A DNA stretch of 29,244 nt from DATAXV01 sp036272915 (GTDB lineage Bacteria > Chloroflexota > Dormibacteria > Dormibacterales > Dormibacteraceae): the NCBI GenBank assembly GCA_036272915.1, contig DATAXV010000006.1:1-29244 (forward strand). The letters run 5' to 3'. How positions within the stretch are numbered: the stretch's first letter is position 1; each line of letters opens with the position of its first letter. The notes under the pieces were generated by a model. The model saw nothing but the letters and a program-made list of their open reading frames with translations. It did not search any database and was not told the origin of the DNA. The position numbers and the translations under genes were made by a program. Positions 16,181 through 24,819 of this stretch are shown here, piece after piece.

Positions 16181-16208
16181 TCCAGACTTGCGAAGAGGAG
16201 TTCGATCA

Positions 16209-17153
16209 ATGGTCAATCATCACGATGATGAGCCGCTAGTGTCCGGTAGGGGCGTCTCACGCCGCGACCTGCTGCGGATGGGAGGCATCGCCGGGCTGGC
16301 GCTCCCGGCGGCGGGGCTGCTCGCCGCCTGCGGCTCGTCGCCCAGCACCAGCTCGACGACCGCGTCGTCGGCCGGGGATCCGTTGCTGGCCAAGGTCCGC
16401 AAGGCCGGCGTGATCAACATCGGTCTTGCCAACGACCCGCCCGCCTCGATCATCAACCCCAACGGGACCGTCAGCGGCCTGGGCCCGGTCGTGGTCGAGA
16501 AGATCATGAAGAAGCTGGGCGTCCCCAAGGTGAAGGGCGAGGTCGCCACCTTCGGCGAGCTCATCCCGGGGCTGCAGGCCGGTCGCTGGGACATGATCGG
16601 CGGCGTCATCTCGGTGACCAAGGCGCGGTGCGCGGTGGTCCTGTACTCCGATCCCTTCCAGTACAACGGGCTGGAGATCGCCTACTTCCCGGATGCCGTG
16701 TCCCCGGCGCCGAAGACCATCGCCGACGTCGTCAGCCGGGGGCTGACCGCCGGCTTCAACTCCGGCTCCGCCTACATCGCCTACTGCCAGAGCAAGGGCA
16801 TGTCCGCGTCCAAGGTCGTGCAGTTCCCCGACACCCCCTCGCTGCTGGCCGCGCTGCAGGAGAAGCGGATCCAGGTCGTCGTCTCCGACACCGGCTCGCT
16901 CACGCTGACCGCGCAGCAGGTGAAGCAGTACCCGTTCCATCACGTCGACTACCCGAAGGACGGACCCTTCATCTGCGGCGCCCTCGCCTTCCGTCCCTCT
17001 GACAAGGTCTTCGCCGAGGCCTTCGGCAAGGAGTTCACGGCGCTCAAGCAGTCGGGGGAGTTCGCCAAGATCTCCAAGGAGTTCGACTCCCCGCCATTCC
17101 CCAAGAACCTGGCCCCGCTGACCGCCAAGCAGGCGTGCTCCAGGGTCTCGTAG
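16209..17153 (+). CDS. Amino-acid-type ABC transporter substrate-binding lipoprotein (SBP_bac_3), Tat-exported
   Basis: 314 residues from ATG 16209, with GAGGAG eight bases upstream; an in-frame start at 16188 lacks this support. The N-terminus has VSRRDLLRMGG (Arg18-Arg19), a hydrophobic stretch and LLAAC (Cys41), so it should be Tat-exported and lipid-anchored. A Ser/Thr-rich linker follows. The mature part has SBP_bac_3 features: AGVINIGLANDPP, TFGELIPGLQAGRWDMIGG, ITKARC-like VISVTKARCAVVLYSDPF and VSDTGSLTLTAQQV. It captures the imported solute for the neighbouring permeases. Ligand candidates are amino acids or ectoine-like compounds; the usual Arg/Asp pair of amino-acid binders cannot be placed with certainty by eye. 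Confidence 0.92.
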   Translation: MVNHHDDEPLVSGRGVSRRDLLRMGGIAGLALPAAGLLAACGSSPSTSSTTASSAGDPLLAKVRKAGVINIGLANDPPASIINPNGTVSGLGPVVVEKIMKKLGVPKVKGEVATFGELIPGLQAGRWDMIGGVISVTKARCAVVLYSDPFQYNGLEIAYFPDAVSPAPKTIADVVSRGLTAGFNSGSAYIAYCQSKGMSASKVVQFPDTPSLLAALQEKRIQVVVSDTGSLTLTAQQVKQYPFHHVDYPKDGPFICGALAFRPSDKVFAEAFGKEFTALKQSGEFAKISKEFDSPPFPKNLAPLTAKQACSRVS

Positions 17154-17175
17154 GGATAGGGGAGGTGCTGACGAG

Positions 17176-17913
17176 ATGATCGCGCTGGTCGCCGGCCGCA
17201 GCCTCAGCCAGTACCTCCCGCTCCTGCTCGGCGGCATCCCCGTCACCCTCGAGGTGACGGGGATGGCGATCGTGCTCGTCGTCATCTTCGGCTTCCTCTT
17301 CGGGCTGGGCCGGTCGTCGAGGAGCATCCTCCTGCGCCTGCCCAGCGGCCTTCTGGTCGAGGTGCTGCGCGGCAGCTCGGCGATCGTCCAGCTGTTCTGG
17401 GCCTTCTACGTCCTGCCCTTCCTCGGCGTCGACCTCTCACCGCTGACCGCGGGCGTGCTCGTCCTCGGTCTCAACGGGGGCGCGTACTTCTCCGAGGTCG
17501 TCCGCGCCGGGCTGGCCTCGGTCCCCCACGGCCAGATCGAGGCCTCGGTGACCCTGCACCTCTCACCCTGGTACCGGTTCCGGCGGGTCATCCTGCCGCA
17601 GTCGCTGCCGGTCATGGTTCCGCCCTTCGGCAACGCGCTGATCGACATGCTCAAGTTCTCGGCGCTGCTCTCGCTGGTGACCATCCACGACCTCGCCTAC
17701 CGGGCCGACGCGATCGGGAGCGTCATCCCCACGCCGGGGCCCGTCTACGGGATCACGCTGGCCCTCTACTTCGCGATGGCGCTCGGTCTCTCCGCGATCG
17801 TCTCCGTGATCGAGTCGCAGGTGAATCGCTGGGCGGGGCGGGCGGTCCGGGCTCGGCGGCCCTTCGCCAGGACGGCCGGGCCGGTGCCCAGGTGGGCGTT
17901 CCCGGGTCGCTAG
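17176..17913 (+). CDS. Second polar amino-acid-type ABC transporter permease (EhuD/HisQ-like)
   Basis: 245 residues, with a GGGGAGGTG ribosome site in the 22-base gap after the binding-protein gene. Membrane segments are evident, with VEVLRGSSAIVQLFWAFYVL near 55-75 (family hallmark) and VRAGLASVPHGQIEASVTL near 110-130 (EAA loop). FGNALIDMLKFSALLSLVTI near 155-175 is the usual last core region. The C-terminal tail is Arg-rich and cytoplasmic. It pairs with the permease at 14620 to form the channel and is the last gene of the catabolic operon. The order permease, ATPase, binding protein, permease resembles no standard set exactly; in Ehu the ATPase and binding protein come first. Confidence 0.92.
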   Translation: MIALVAGRSLSQYLPLLLGGIPVTLEVTGMAIVLVVIFGFLFGLGRSSRSILLRLPSGLLVEVLRGSSAIVQLFWAFYVLPFLGVDLSPLTAGVLVLGLNGGAYFSEVVRAGLASVPHGQIEASVTLHLSPWYRFRRVILPQSLPVMVPPFGNALIDMLKFSALLSLVTIHDLAYRADAIGSVIPTPGPVYGITLALYFAMALGLSAIVSVIESQVNRWAGRAVRARRPFARTAGPVPRWAFPGR

Positions 17914-17947
17914 CGCACCGACTCCGGCCGCCGACCGGCACCGCTAG
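17910..17947. terminator. Possible stem-loop between convergent genes
   Basis: CTAGCG (17910-17915, holding the permease stop TAG) and CGCTAG (17942-17947) are perfect inverted repeats, with CCGG at 17924-17927 and 17935-17938 inside. It could act as a shared terminator for the converging genes, but no T-run is present on either strand. Confidence 0.3.
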
Positions 17948-17950
17948 GCG

Positions 17951-18601
17951 TCATCGTCCGAACGCCCACGCCACCATGAGCGGGAGCTCCTCTCGCCAGA
18001 ATGCGTCGCCGTGCGACCCGGCCCGCTCCGTCATGACGGTGTCCGCACCGGCATCGCGGAGCGCGGTCGCCCACCGGGTCGCGTTCTCGAGGAAGAACGG
18101 CTCCTGGGTGCCGGCGACGAGGTAGGTGCGCGGAATCGAACTCGACATCTCGCCAGGCGGTCGATAGCCTCCACCCGGCGAGGCGCAGAAGATCGCTCCA
18201 AAGACGTCCGGATGCCGGAGCCCGATGGCGAGCGCGAGCTCCCCACCCGCCGAGACCCCGAACACCGCGGTGCGTTCCCTGGGCAGCGCGACTCCGAAAC
18301 GCGACCGCGCCCACCGGCGGGCATCCTCGACGAAGAACCTCTCGTGTGCCGCGAACCGCTCCGGGTCGAAGCCCGGAGAGTACTCATGGAGCCGCAGGGT
18401 CTCGTCGGCCGTCCGGTGCGCACCGACGATCATCGTCGACGGTACGTCCGCCGCCTCGAGGAAGTCGCCCCACCGGCAGATCAGCTCGCCGTCACCGGCG
18501 AACACCACCGCCTCGGGCGGATCCGGCGGGACGTAGACCGTGACCTGCCGGCCGCCGTCGTACTCGAAGGTCTCGGTGACGAGCTCTCCCGGGATCGACA
18601 T
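17951..18601 (-). CDS. Alpha/beta hydrolase, esterase-D/enterochelin-esterase-like
   Basis: 216 residues. The nucleophile elbow FGVSAGGELALAIGLRHPDV places Ser117, and GSHGDAFWREELPLMVAWAF gives the catalytic His197; the acid is probably in the GTQEPFFLENA segment. The opening ETFEYDGGRQVTVYVPP and the lack of a signal peptide fit cytoplasmic esterases of the Fes/EstD/PHB-depolymerase-like group, though it is shorter than most of these. It starts 15 bases after the stop of the QW-repeat gene on the same strand, so it is probably the third gene of the UvrA-led cluster. Substrate unknown. Confidence 0.8.
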   Translation of the reverse strand: MSIPGELVTETFEYDGGRQVTVYVPPDPPEAVVFAGDGELICRWGDFLEAADVPSTMIVGAHRTADETLRLHEYSPGFDPERFAAHERFFVEDARRWARSRFGVALPRERTAVFGVSAGGELALAIGLRHPDVFGAIFCASPGGGYRPPGEMSSSIPRTYLVAGTQEPFFLENATRWATALRDAGADTVMTERAGSHGDAFWREELPLMVAWAFGR

Positions 18602-18616
18602 TGGCGGTGCTCCTTG

Positions 18617-19648
18617 TCAGTAGCGGCGGCGGCCGCGCTTGTAGGGGGAGAAGCTTGCCGGCTCCTCGCCGCCGATCCAGTCTCCGGCGGCGAGCCTGCG
18701 GAGGCTGGATTCGAGATCGAAGGTGAGCCAGCCGGAGAGTTGAGGGTGGGCGTGGTGTTGCCAGAGGCCGTATGGGCCTCGAAGCGTCTCCAGGTAGGCG
18801 ACGAGCTCGCGGACGCGGCGGTCGTCGCCCGACACGCCGCATCGAGACGCGAGGTCGAGGACGAAGGCGAGATCGACGTTGACGTAGAAGGTGACCTGAC
18901 CCATGGCGCGTTCGAGCCCGACCAGGCGCGACACCTCCCAGCCGAGGACCGATTCGTCTCGGGTCTCGCGAGCCAGGAGGTGGTCGACGCCGATGCGCGC
19001 CTCGTCGGATCGGTTGCGTTCCGGGTGGAGCGCGAGAGAGGCGACCGCGCCGGTCGTCGCCGAGCGGCAGCCGGCTCCCCGCGTCAGCCGGCGGTATTCG
19101 CGTTCGGGTAGCGAGGGCCGGCCTCCCTGGCCGAGGTCGGCCCTGGGTCCGGAGGGCCAGGAGCCGTCGGGGAGGCGCGCGCCGAGGAGCCATTCGTAGG
19201 CCCGTTCGGCCCGAGGGTCGGTGGCGAAGCCGGCGGCGGCGACGCCCCGCAGGGGGACCACGGTCTGCATGGTGATGAACCGAGGGCCCTCGGGTGGGGA
19301 CGCCCGCCGCCGGGCCGTCCGTCTCGGCCTGGGTGCCGGCAGATCGTCGTCGTCGACCCAGGTCGGCCAGGAGCCGTCGGGCTGCTGCCGGGCGAATATG
19401 GCCTCGACCGCGGTGGCCAGCTCGGGGCCGCGGTAGCCGAGGTAGGCGAGCCGGCAGAGCAGGTAGCCGGCGGCCTGGGGCCGGCTGGTCGCCGCCAGCC
19501 GCGCGACGAGCGCTCGGACGTCGTCGCCGCGATCGATCTCGGCGCGCCACGCCCTGACGTCCTCATCGTCGTCGGTGGCGCCCTCGAGCTCGACGGCCGC
19601 GCGCCACCGCAGCGAGGGGGAGGGGTCGCCGAGCAGGAGCGCGTTCAT
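18617..19648 (-). CDS. QW-repeat (squalene-cyclase/prenyltransferase-like) protein
   Basis: 343 residues from ATG 19648, two bases after the UvrA-like stop (TGA-GC-ATG), so translation is probably coupled. The open frame extends far upstream, but only as antisense of the same-strand UvrA gene in another frame. Repeats such as FARQQPDGSWPTW and ARLPDGSWPSGP, and helices like YLLCRLAYLGYRGPELATAV, indicate the alpha/alpha-barrel fold of terpene cyclases and prenyltransferases. No DxDD motif is seen. The opening MNALLLGDPSPSLRW parallels that of the 2928-3917 protein. Its partnership with a UvrA homologue and an esterase is unexplained. Confidence 0.78.
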   Translation of the reverse strand: MNALLLGDPSPSLRWRAAVELEGATDDDEDVRAWRAEIDRGDDVRALVARLAATSRPQAAGYLLCRLAYLGYRGPELATAVEAIFARQQPDGSWPTWVDDDDLPAPRPRRTARRRASPPEGPRFITMQTVVPLRGVAAAGFATDPRAERAYEWLLGARLPDGSWPSGPRADLGQGGRPSLPEREYRRLTRGAGCRSATTGAVASLALHPERNRSDEARIGVDHLLARETRDESVLGWEVSRLVGLERAMGQVTFYVNVDLAFVLDLASRCGVSGDDRRVRELVAYLETLRGPYGLWQHHAHPQLSGWLTFDLESSLRRLAAGDWIGGEEPASFSPYKRGRRRY

Positions 19649-19650
19649 GC

Positions 19651-22600
19651 TCACCTCAGGGCCTCGAGGACGAACGGTGCGGTCGCCGTGCCAGCCCCGG
19701 CGAGCTCTTCGGGTGGCCCCTCGAAGACGACCTCGCCGCCGTCGGGTCCGGCACCGGGACCCAGCTCGATGAGCCAGTCGCAGGTGGCGAGGAGGGCGGG
19801 ATCGTGCTCGACGACCAGGACGGTGTCGCCGGCGTCGACGATCGCGTCGAGGGCGCGTACGAGCACGGCGACGTCGGTGGCCTGGAGACCGACGGTGGGC
19901 TCGTCGAGCACGTAGAGGGCGCCGCCCTTCACGGGTCGAGCGAGTGCCTTGGCGAGCTTGAGTCGCTGTGCCTCGCCACCGGAGAGGCTCCAACCGGGCT
20001 GGCGGACGATGAGGTAGCCGAGACCGAGCGCGAGCGAGGCGTCGCCGGCCCGGCGCACGGCGTCGATGTCGCCCCACTCCTCGGCCATGTCGGCGATGGT
20101 GAGGGCTTCGACGCCGGCGAGGGTCCGCCCCCGCTCGACGAGGGCGCCGGCCTCGCGGCGATAGCCGGAGCCCGCGCACGCCTCGCAGGTCTGTGTCACC
20201 GAGGGCAGGAAGGACATGTCCTCCTGCCACGTCCCCCTGCCGCGGCAGGCGTCGCAGCGATAGCTGAGGTCCTTGATGGTGAGGCCCTGCTCGCCGGGCG
20301 CCTCGCTGGCGGCGAACGACCTTCGAACGGCGTCGATGAGCCCGAGGAACATGCCCGGCGACGTGATCTCGGCGCGGGACTGGTCGGCGACGATGGTGCG
20401 GGCGGGCGCGCCGGAGATGGCGTCGTGAACGCCGGGCGCGACGCGGATCACGCCGCGGCCGGCGATGCTGGCCGCCGGCCGCGCCAGCCCGAGCCCGATG
20501 GTGTCGACGACGAGCGACGACTTTCCCGAGCCGGACACGCCGCAGACGCCGACCTGAACGCCGAGCGGGATCCGGACGTCGAGGCCGCGCAGGTTGTTCT
20601 CTCGCGCCCCCCTGACCAGCATCCAACCCGTCGGCTCGCGGCGGCGGTCGCGGTGGGGGATCGAGACCCGTCCCGCGAGCACGGCCCGGGTGACCGACTG
20701 GGCGCTGTCGAGGTCGATCAGGCGGCCGCCGGCTGGTCCGGGACCGGGGCCGATCTCGATGACGTCGTCGGCGGCGCGAATCAGGGTCGGGTCATGTTCG
20801 ACGGCGATCACGGTGTTGCCGGCGTCGCGCAGCTCGGCCAGGGTGCGGGCGAGCGCGCTCACCTCCGAGGGATGGAGGCCTCGGGATGGTTCGTCGAGCA
20901 GGACGGTCATGCCGACCAGGCCGCCGCCGAGCACCGACGCCAGCTTGATCCGCTGAGCCTCGCCCGCGGACATGGTCCAGGTCGGCCGGTTCAGATGGAG
21001 GTAGCCGAGTCCCACGGCGCGCAGGAAGCTCAGGCGGTGAAGGGCGATGGTGCGGGCGTCCGCCGCCTGTCCGTCCTCCGGCTCGTCCATCGCCGCCAGC
21101 AGGTCCTCGAGACCGGCGAGCGATGCCGAGAACAGCTCGTTGCGGTCGCGACCCTGGAGGCGGATCGTCAGATAGGGGGGACGCAATCGTCTCCCGCCGC
21201 ACTCCGAGCACGGGGACGCCTTGGTGTCCGCGCCGCCCAGGTCGTACTCGGCCCAGGCGTTCAGGCCGACCCAGGAACGGTCGCCGAACAGGAACGCGTG
21301 GCGGGCGGCGTCTGACAGCTCGGACCACGGCGTGGACCTGAGGTCGAACCGATGCCGCTCGGCGAACGCCCGCAACGCCCCGTCGGCGCCCCGACAGAAG
21401 TAGCCGACCAGGGTGCCGGGCCTGCCGCCGAAGCAGCCCGAGCAGATGGGCGCGTCCGGCCGCACGATCAGGTTCTCGAAGTCGAACCGCCGCGTCACGC
21501 CGAGCCCCACGCATCGGGGACAGATGGCGGCAGGCGAACCCATCAGGTGACGCGGCTCGATCGGCACCGCGCCCGTCGCGCAGTCGGCGCACGCCCAGGT
21601 GGCGTCGGGCGACGGCGAGGTCCGGCGAACGTCGGTGCCGCCGCAGGCGAGGCACGTGCGCACGCCGGCGCGCGCCATGACCAGGGCGATGAGTCGGTCG
21701 AGGTCGCTGGCCCGGCCGACCGTGGCCCGGGCCTCATCCTGGACGCCGAGATCGGGTCGGGCCGGTCCACCGGCGATGGTGGTGGAGGCGTCGATGATCA
21801 CCGTCGGCCCCAGCCCGGTGAGCGATTCGACCGGGGCCTCGGGCCCCTCGCGCACCGACTGCCGCTCGTACACCGAGAGGCACTCGAGCAGTCGACGGGT
21901 GGCCTCGGCGGCGAGGACGTCGTGGACCAGCGACGACTTGCCGGAACCGGAGACTCCGGTCACCGCCGTGAACCGGCCCTTGGCGAAGTCGACGTCGACA
22001 CCCCGCAGGTTGTGGGCGCAGGCGCCCCGCACGCTGATGGCCCCGGTCGACCGCCGTCGGGCACGCCGTCTGGCTCGGGGTCTCACGTTGGCGCGTTCGA
22101 TCCCCGCCGGGACGCCGCAGTGCAGCAGGCGCCCCCCGTCGGGTCCGCCCCCCGGGCCGAGGTCGACACGCCAGTCGGCGGCGGCGATCACGTCGGCCTG
22201 ATGTTCGACGACGACGACCGTGCAGCCGCTGTCGGTCAGACGGTGCAGCACCCCCAGCAGCCGGTCGAGGTCGGCGGGGTGCAGGCCGGTCGTGGGCTCG
22301 TCGAGAAGCACGAGGTCCCCGGTCCTGGCCCTGGCCACCTCACGCGCCAGCCGCACTCGTTGCGCCTCGCCGCCCGACAGGCTGGGCGACGGCTGGCCCA
22401 GGGTCACGTAACCGAGCCCCACGTCGAGCAGCGTGTCGAGGATGCGCGCCACCGCGCGATGGCCGGCGAACAGGGTGCGCGCCTCCTCGACGCTGCAGGC
22501 CAGCACGTCCGCGATCGAGAGGCCGGCCCACGTCGCCTCGAGGACCTCCGGCCGGTAGCGCCGCCCCTCGCACACCTCGCAGGGGACCCAGACCGGCGCC

Positions 22601-24351
22601 ACGTACCGGAGGTCGATCTTGATCGCCCCGGTCCCCTCACACTCCGGACACGCCCCTTCGGCGCGGTTGAACGTGAACTCGGCCGCCGGCCGGCCGGTCT
22701 CCGCCGCGAACACGTCTCTGATCCGGTCGAAGACCCTCGTGTAGGTGGCCGGGTTCGACCGGGGGTTGTTGCCCAGCGGTGCCTGATCCACCGCGATCGC
22801 CCGCACCACCGGTCCGTCGAACGTGGCGCACCCGACCGGCTCACGCTCCCGGAGCGACGCCAGCAGCACATCGCGTGCCAGCGTCGTCTTTCCCGCTCCC
22901 GACGGACCCGTGATCACCGTGAGCGAACCGACGGGGATCTCACAGTCGACATCGCGCAGGTTGCGGACGTGAGCGCCGGTGATGCGGATCCGCTCGTCGG
23001 CGAGCGGCCGGCGAGCGCGGCGTCGGCGGCTGGTCGCGGAGAAGCCCCGGCCTGACTCCGTGTCGGCGCGCCACAGCTCGGCGGGGGGACCCTGGAACAC
23101 CAGCCGTCCGCCGGCGCCTCCCCCTCCCGGGCCGATCTCGACGACATCGTCGGCCATCGCGACCGGCATCGGGTCGTGCTCGACCATCACCACCGGGCCG
23201 GGCAGCGAGGAGATGGCGTCGAGCAGCCGCTTGAGGTCGCTGTGGTGGAGGCCGATGGTCGGCTCGTCGAGGACATGCAGGAGATCCTCGAGCCGTCCCG
23301 AGAGCACCACCGCGAGCCTGGTGCGCTGGGCCTCGCCCCGCGACAGCGTCGGCATCGACCGGTCGAGCGCGAGGTGGCCGAGTCCCAACGTGTCGAGCGG
23401 GTGCAGGCGTCGCAGCAGCTCGTCCTGGACCCGCCGGGCACGCAGCCCGACCGGAAGCTGCTCGACGAATTGGAGCACCTCGCCGGCCGATCGCCGCAGC
23501 AGGTCCGGAAGCGTAACGCCGGCGATCCGGTGCGAGGTCGTGTCCGAGCCATCGTGAAACGCCGCCGGTTCGAGCGGTCGCACCCACGCGCCGCAGCTCG
23601 GACAGATCGGCGCCCGCAGCACGGGCGTCCCGCCGAGGCGGATCTCGGGCCTGCCCATGGCGTCGGCACGCTCCAGCGTGGCGCGGACCTCGGCCGGAGC
23701 CGTGCCCGCCCGCAGCCTGGCCACCCGGACGACGACATCATGCCGGCCGGCGGGGTCGAGCCGGGGGACGGGGCTCGACCCGCTCGCCGCCCACGGCCGT
23801 CCATCGACCGTGACCTCTTCGAACCGCCCGCGCAGTCCCGCGAGCAGACGGGCGTGACTGCCCGCCAGCCCACGCGCCACCGCCACCTCGACGTCGAGGC
23901 CGTCAGCGCCGGCGAGCATGTCCAGCGCGAGGGCGAGGCGCTCCTCCCTGGATACGGCCCGCACGGGCACGCCGCAGCGCGGGCAGCTGACCTCGGCGAA
24001 GCGGGAGTACAGGATCCGGAGGAACGGATGCAGGCCGACCGACGTCGCCACGGTCGACGCGGGGTTCAGGTTCAGCACGTTCTGGGCGACCGCCACCGCC
24101 GGACCCAGCCCCGCGATCCGCCGGACGCGCGCGGCGGGGAGCCGCGCCCTGTTGCCGCCGAGCGCCAGCGACTCGACGAACCGGCGCCGCGCCTCGGCAT
24201 ACACGACGTCGAAGACAAGCGACGACTTTCCCGATCCCGACACGCCGACGACCGCGGTCAGTCCGGGTCCGAACGTCACATCGACGTCGCGAAGGTTGTG
24301 CTCCGCCGCGCCGAGAACCCGCAGTTCTCCCTCCATCGCCGCCGACGCCAT
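19651..24351 (-). CDS. Giant UvrA-like ATPase with four ABC modules (tandem UvrA)
   Basis: 1566 residues, against about 950 for UvrA1 and 750-850 for UvrA2. Four complete ABC modules, with approximate residue positions: Walker A GVSGSGKSS (36), GPSGAGKTT (481), GVSGSGKSS (799), GVSGSGKSS (1270); signatures LSRGEAQR (335), LSGGEAQR (657), MSAGEAQR (1126), LSGGEAQR (1455); Walker B VLDEPTIGLH (358), LLDEPTTGLH (680), LLDEPSRGLH (1147), VLDEPTVGLQ (1479). Zinc-finger-like Cys pairs occur in all modules (CPRC/CPSC, CPEC/CEVC, CLAC to CSEC, CDAC/CEAC). Module 1 keeps a region like the UvrB-binding domain (about 120-250) but not the CPxCxGLG insertion domain; module 3 has the latter (CPRCVGLG near 942) but not the former. 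The role may be DNA repair or drug resistance. ATG 24351 has no clear ribosome site; ATG 24336 is an alternative. Confidence 0.9.
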   Translation of the reverse strand: MASAAMEGELRVLGAAEHNLRDVDVTFGPGLTAVVGVSGSGKSSLVFDVVYAEARRRFVESLALGGNRARLPAARVRRIAGLGPAVAVAQNVLNLNPASTVATSVGLHPFLRILYSRFAEVSCPRCGVPVRAVSREERLALALDMLAGADGLDVEVAVARGLAGSHARLLAGLRGRFEEVTVDGRPWAASGSSPVPRLDPAGRHDVVVRVARLRAGTAPAEVRATLERADAMGRPEIRLGGTPVLRAPICPSCGAWVRPLEPAAFHDGSDTTSHRIAGVTLPDLLRRSAGEVLQFVEQLPVGLRARRVQDELLRRLHPLDTLGLGHLALDRSMPTLSRGEAQRTRLAVVLSGRLEDLLHVLDEPTIGLHHSDLKRLLDAISSLPGPVVMVEHDPMPVAMADDVVEIGPGGGGAGGRLVFQGPPAELWRADTESGRGFSATSRRRRARRPLADERIRITGAHVRNLRDVDCEIPVGSLTVITGPSGAGKTTLARDVLLASLREREPVGCATFDGPVVRAIAVDQAPLGNNPRSNPATYTRVFDRIRDVFAAETGRPAAEFTFNRAEGACPECEGTGAIKIDLRYVAPVWVPCEVCEGRRYRPEVLEATWAGLSIADVLACSVEEARTLFAGHRAVARILDTLLDVGLGYVTLGQPSPSLSGGEAQRVRLAREVARARTGDLVLLDEPTTGLHPADLDRLLGVLHRLTDSGCTVVVVEHQADVIAAADWRVDLGPGGGPDGGRLLHCGVPAGIERANVRPRARRRARRRSTGAISVRGACAHNLRGVDVDFAKGRFTAVTGVSGSGKSSLVHDVLAAEATRRLLECLSVYERQSVREGPEAPVESLTGLGPTVIIDASTTIAGGPARPDLGVQDEARATVGRASDLDRLIALVMARAGVRTCLACGGTDVRRTSPSPDATWACADCATGAVPIEPRHLMGSPAAICPRCVGLGVTRRFDFENLIVRPDAPICSGCFGGRPGTLVGYFCRGADGALRAFAERHRFDLRSTPWSELSDAARHAFLFGDRSWVGLNAWAEYDLGGADTKASPCSECGGRRLRPPYLTIRLQGRDRNELFSASLAGLEDLLAAMDEPEDGQAADARTIALHRLSFLRAVGLGYLHLNRPTWTMSAGEAQRIKLASVLGGGLVGMTVLLDEPSRGLHPSEVSALARTLAELRDAGNTVIAVEHDPTLIRAADDVIEIGPGPGPAGGRLIDLDSAQSVTRAVLAGRVSIPHRDRRREPTGWMLVRGARENNLRGLDVRIPLGVQVGVCGVSGSGKSSLVVDTIGLGLARPAASIAGRGVIRVAPGVHDAISGAPARTIVADQSRAEITSPGMFLGLIDAVRRSFAASEAPGEQGLTIKDLSYRCDACRGRGTWQEDMSFLPSVTQTCEACAGSGYRREAGALVERGRTLAGVEALTIADMAEEWGDIDAVRRAGDASLALGLGYLIVRQPGWSLSGGEAQRLKLAKALARPVKGGALYVLDEPTVGLQATDVAVLVRALDAIVDAGDTVLVVEHDPALLATCDWLIELGPGAGPDGGEVVFEGPPEELAGAGTATAPFVLEALR

Positions 24352-24819
24352 GTTACTTGCGAACGCGGTGCGGGCACCGACGCCGCCTCAACGCCGTGTG
24401 AGCCGCACTGCTCGGACGTGGATCGCGACCGGCGATGGCGAGGTGCATCCACCGGATCCGGAATGGCGGAGCCAGACCCTGGCGCCGATCCACGTCATCC
24501 GCTTCCGAGGCAGGGGCGGTTTCCTGGCTCGGTTCCGCGACTGACCGCCACCGCTTCCGGCCGTGGTTCGCCGACGGCTGGGGCGCCACCAACGAGCGGC
24601 GGTGGCGCGGCTCATCTCCGGTCTGGGTGAGTCGGTGCGGTGACACCCTCCGTTGTCAAGGGTCACGTAGAGCTCCAGGTGGACGGACACCTTGGTTCCG
24701 GGGCTATGGCCATGAGAAATCCAGGCTACGGTCAGGTGTCGCCCGGGAGGATGACCAGTCTGTGGGGTCGGCGTACGTCCTTCGTCAACAGGAATTCCTG
24801 GCGTGGCTGGTGGCAAGGG
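24352..24819. other. Gene-poor stretch upstream of the UvrA-like gene
   Basis: Open frames here show no recognisable protein and look like antisense or random GC-rich frames. A short inverted repeat TGACA (24641-24645) / TGTCA (24654-24658) is present. The promoter of the UvrA-like gene should lie at the left end, but no clear -10/-35 was seen. The nearby IstB scrap suggests that part of this is decayed mobile DNA. Confidence 0.4.

Noticed and set aside
18011..19111. Plus-strand open frame opposite the esterase and QW-repeat genes
   Set aside because: It crosses two well-supported minus-strand genes and shows no family motifs.
21352..23055. Long plus-strand open frame opposite the UvrA-like gene
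   Set aside because: The translation is biased toward Arg, Pro and Gly with no recognisable domain, while the opposite strand encodes complete ABC modules.
19651..24351. Two separate uvrA genes
   Set aside because: The frame is continuous through the link between modules 2 and 3 (about residues 755-785) with no stop, ribosome site or clear start there.
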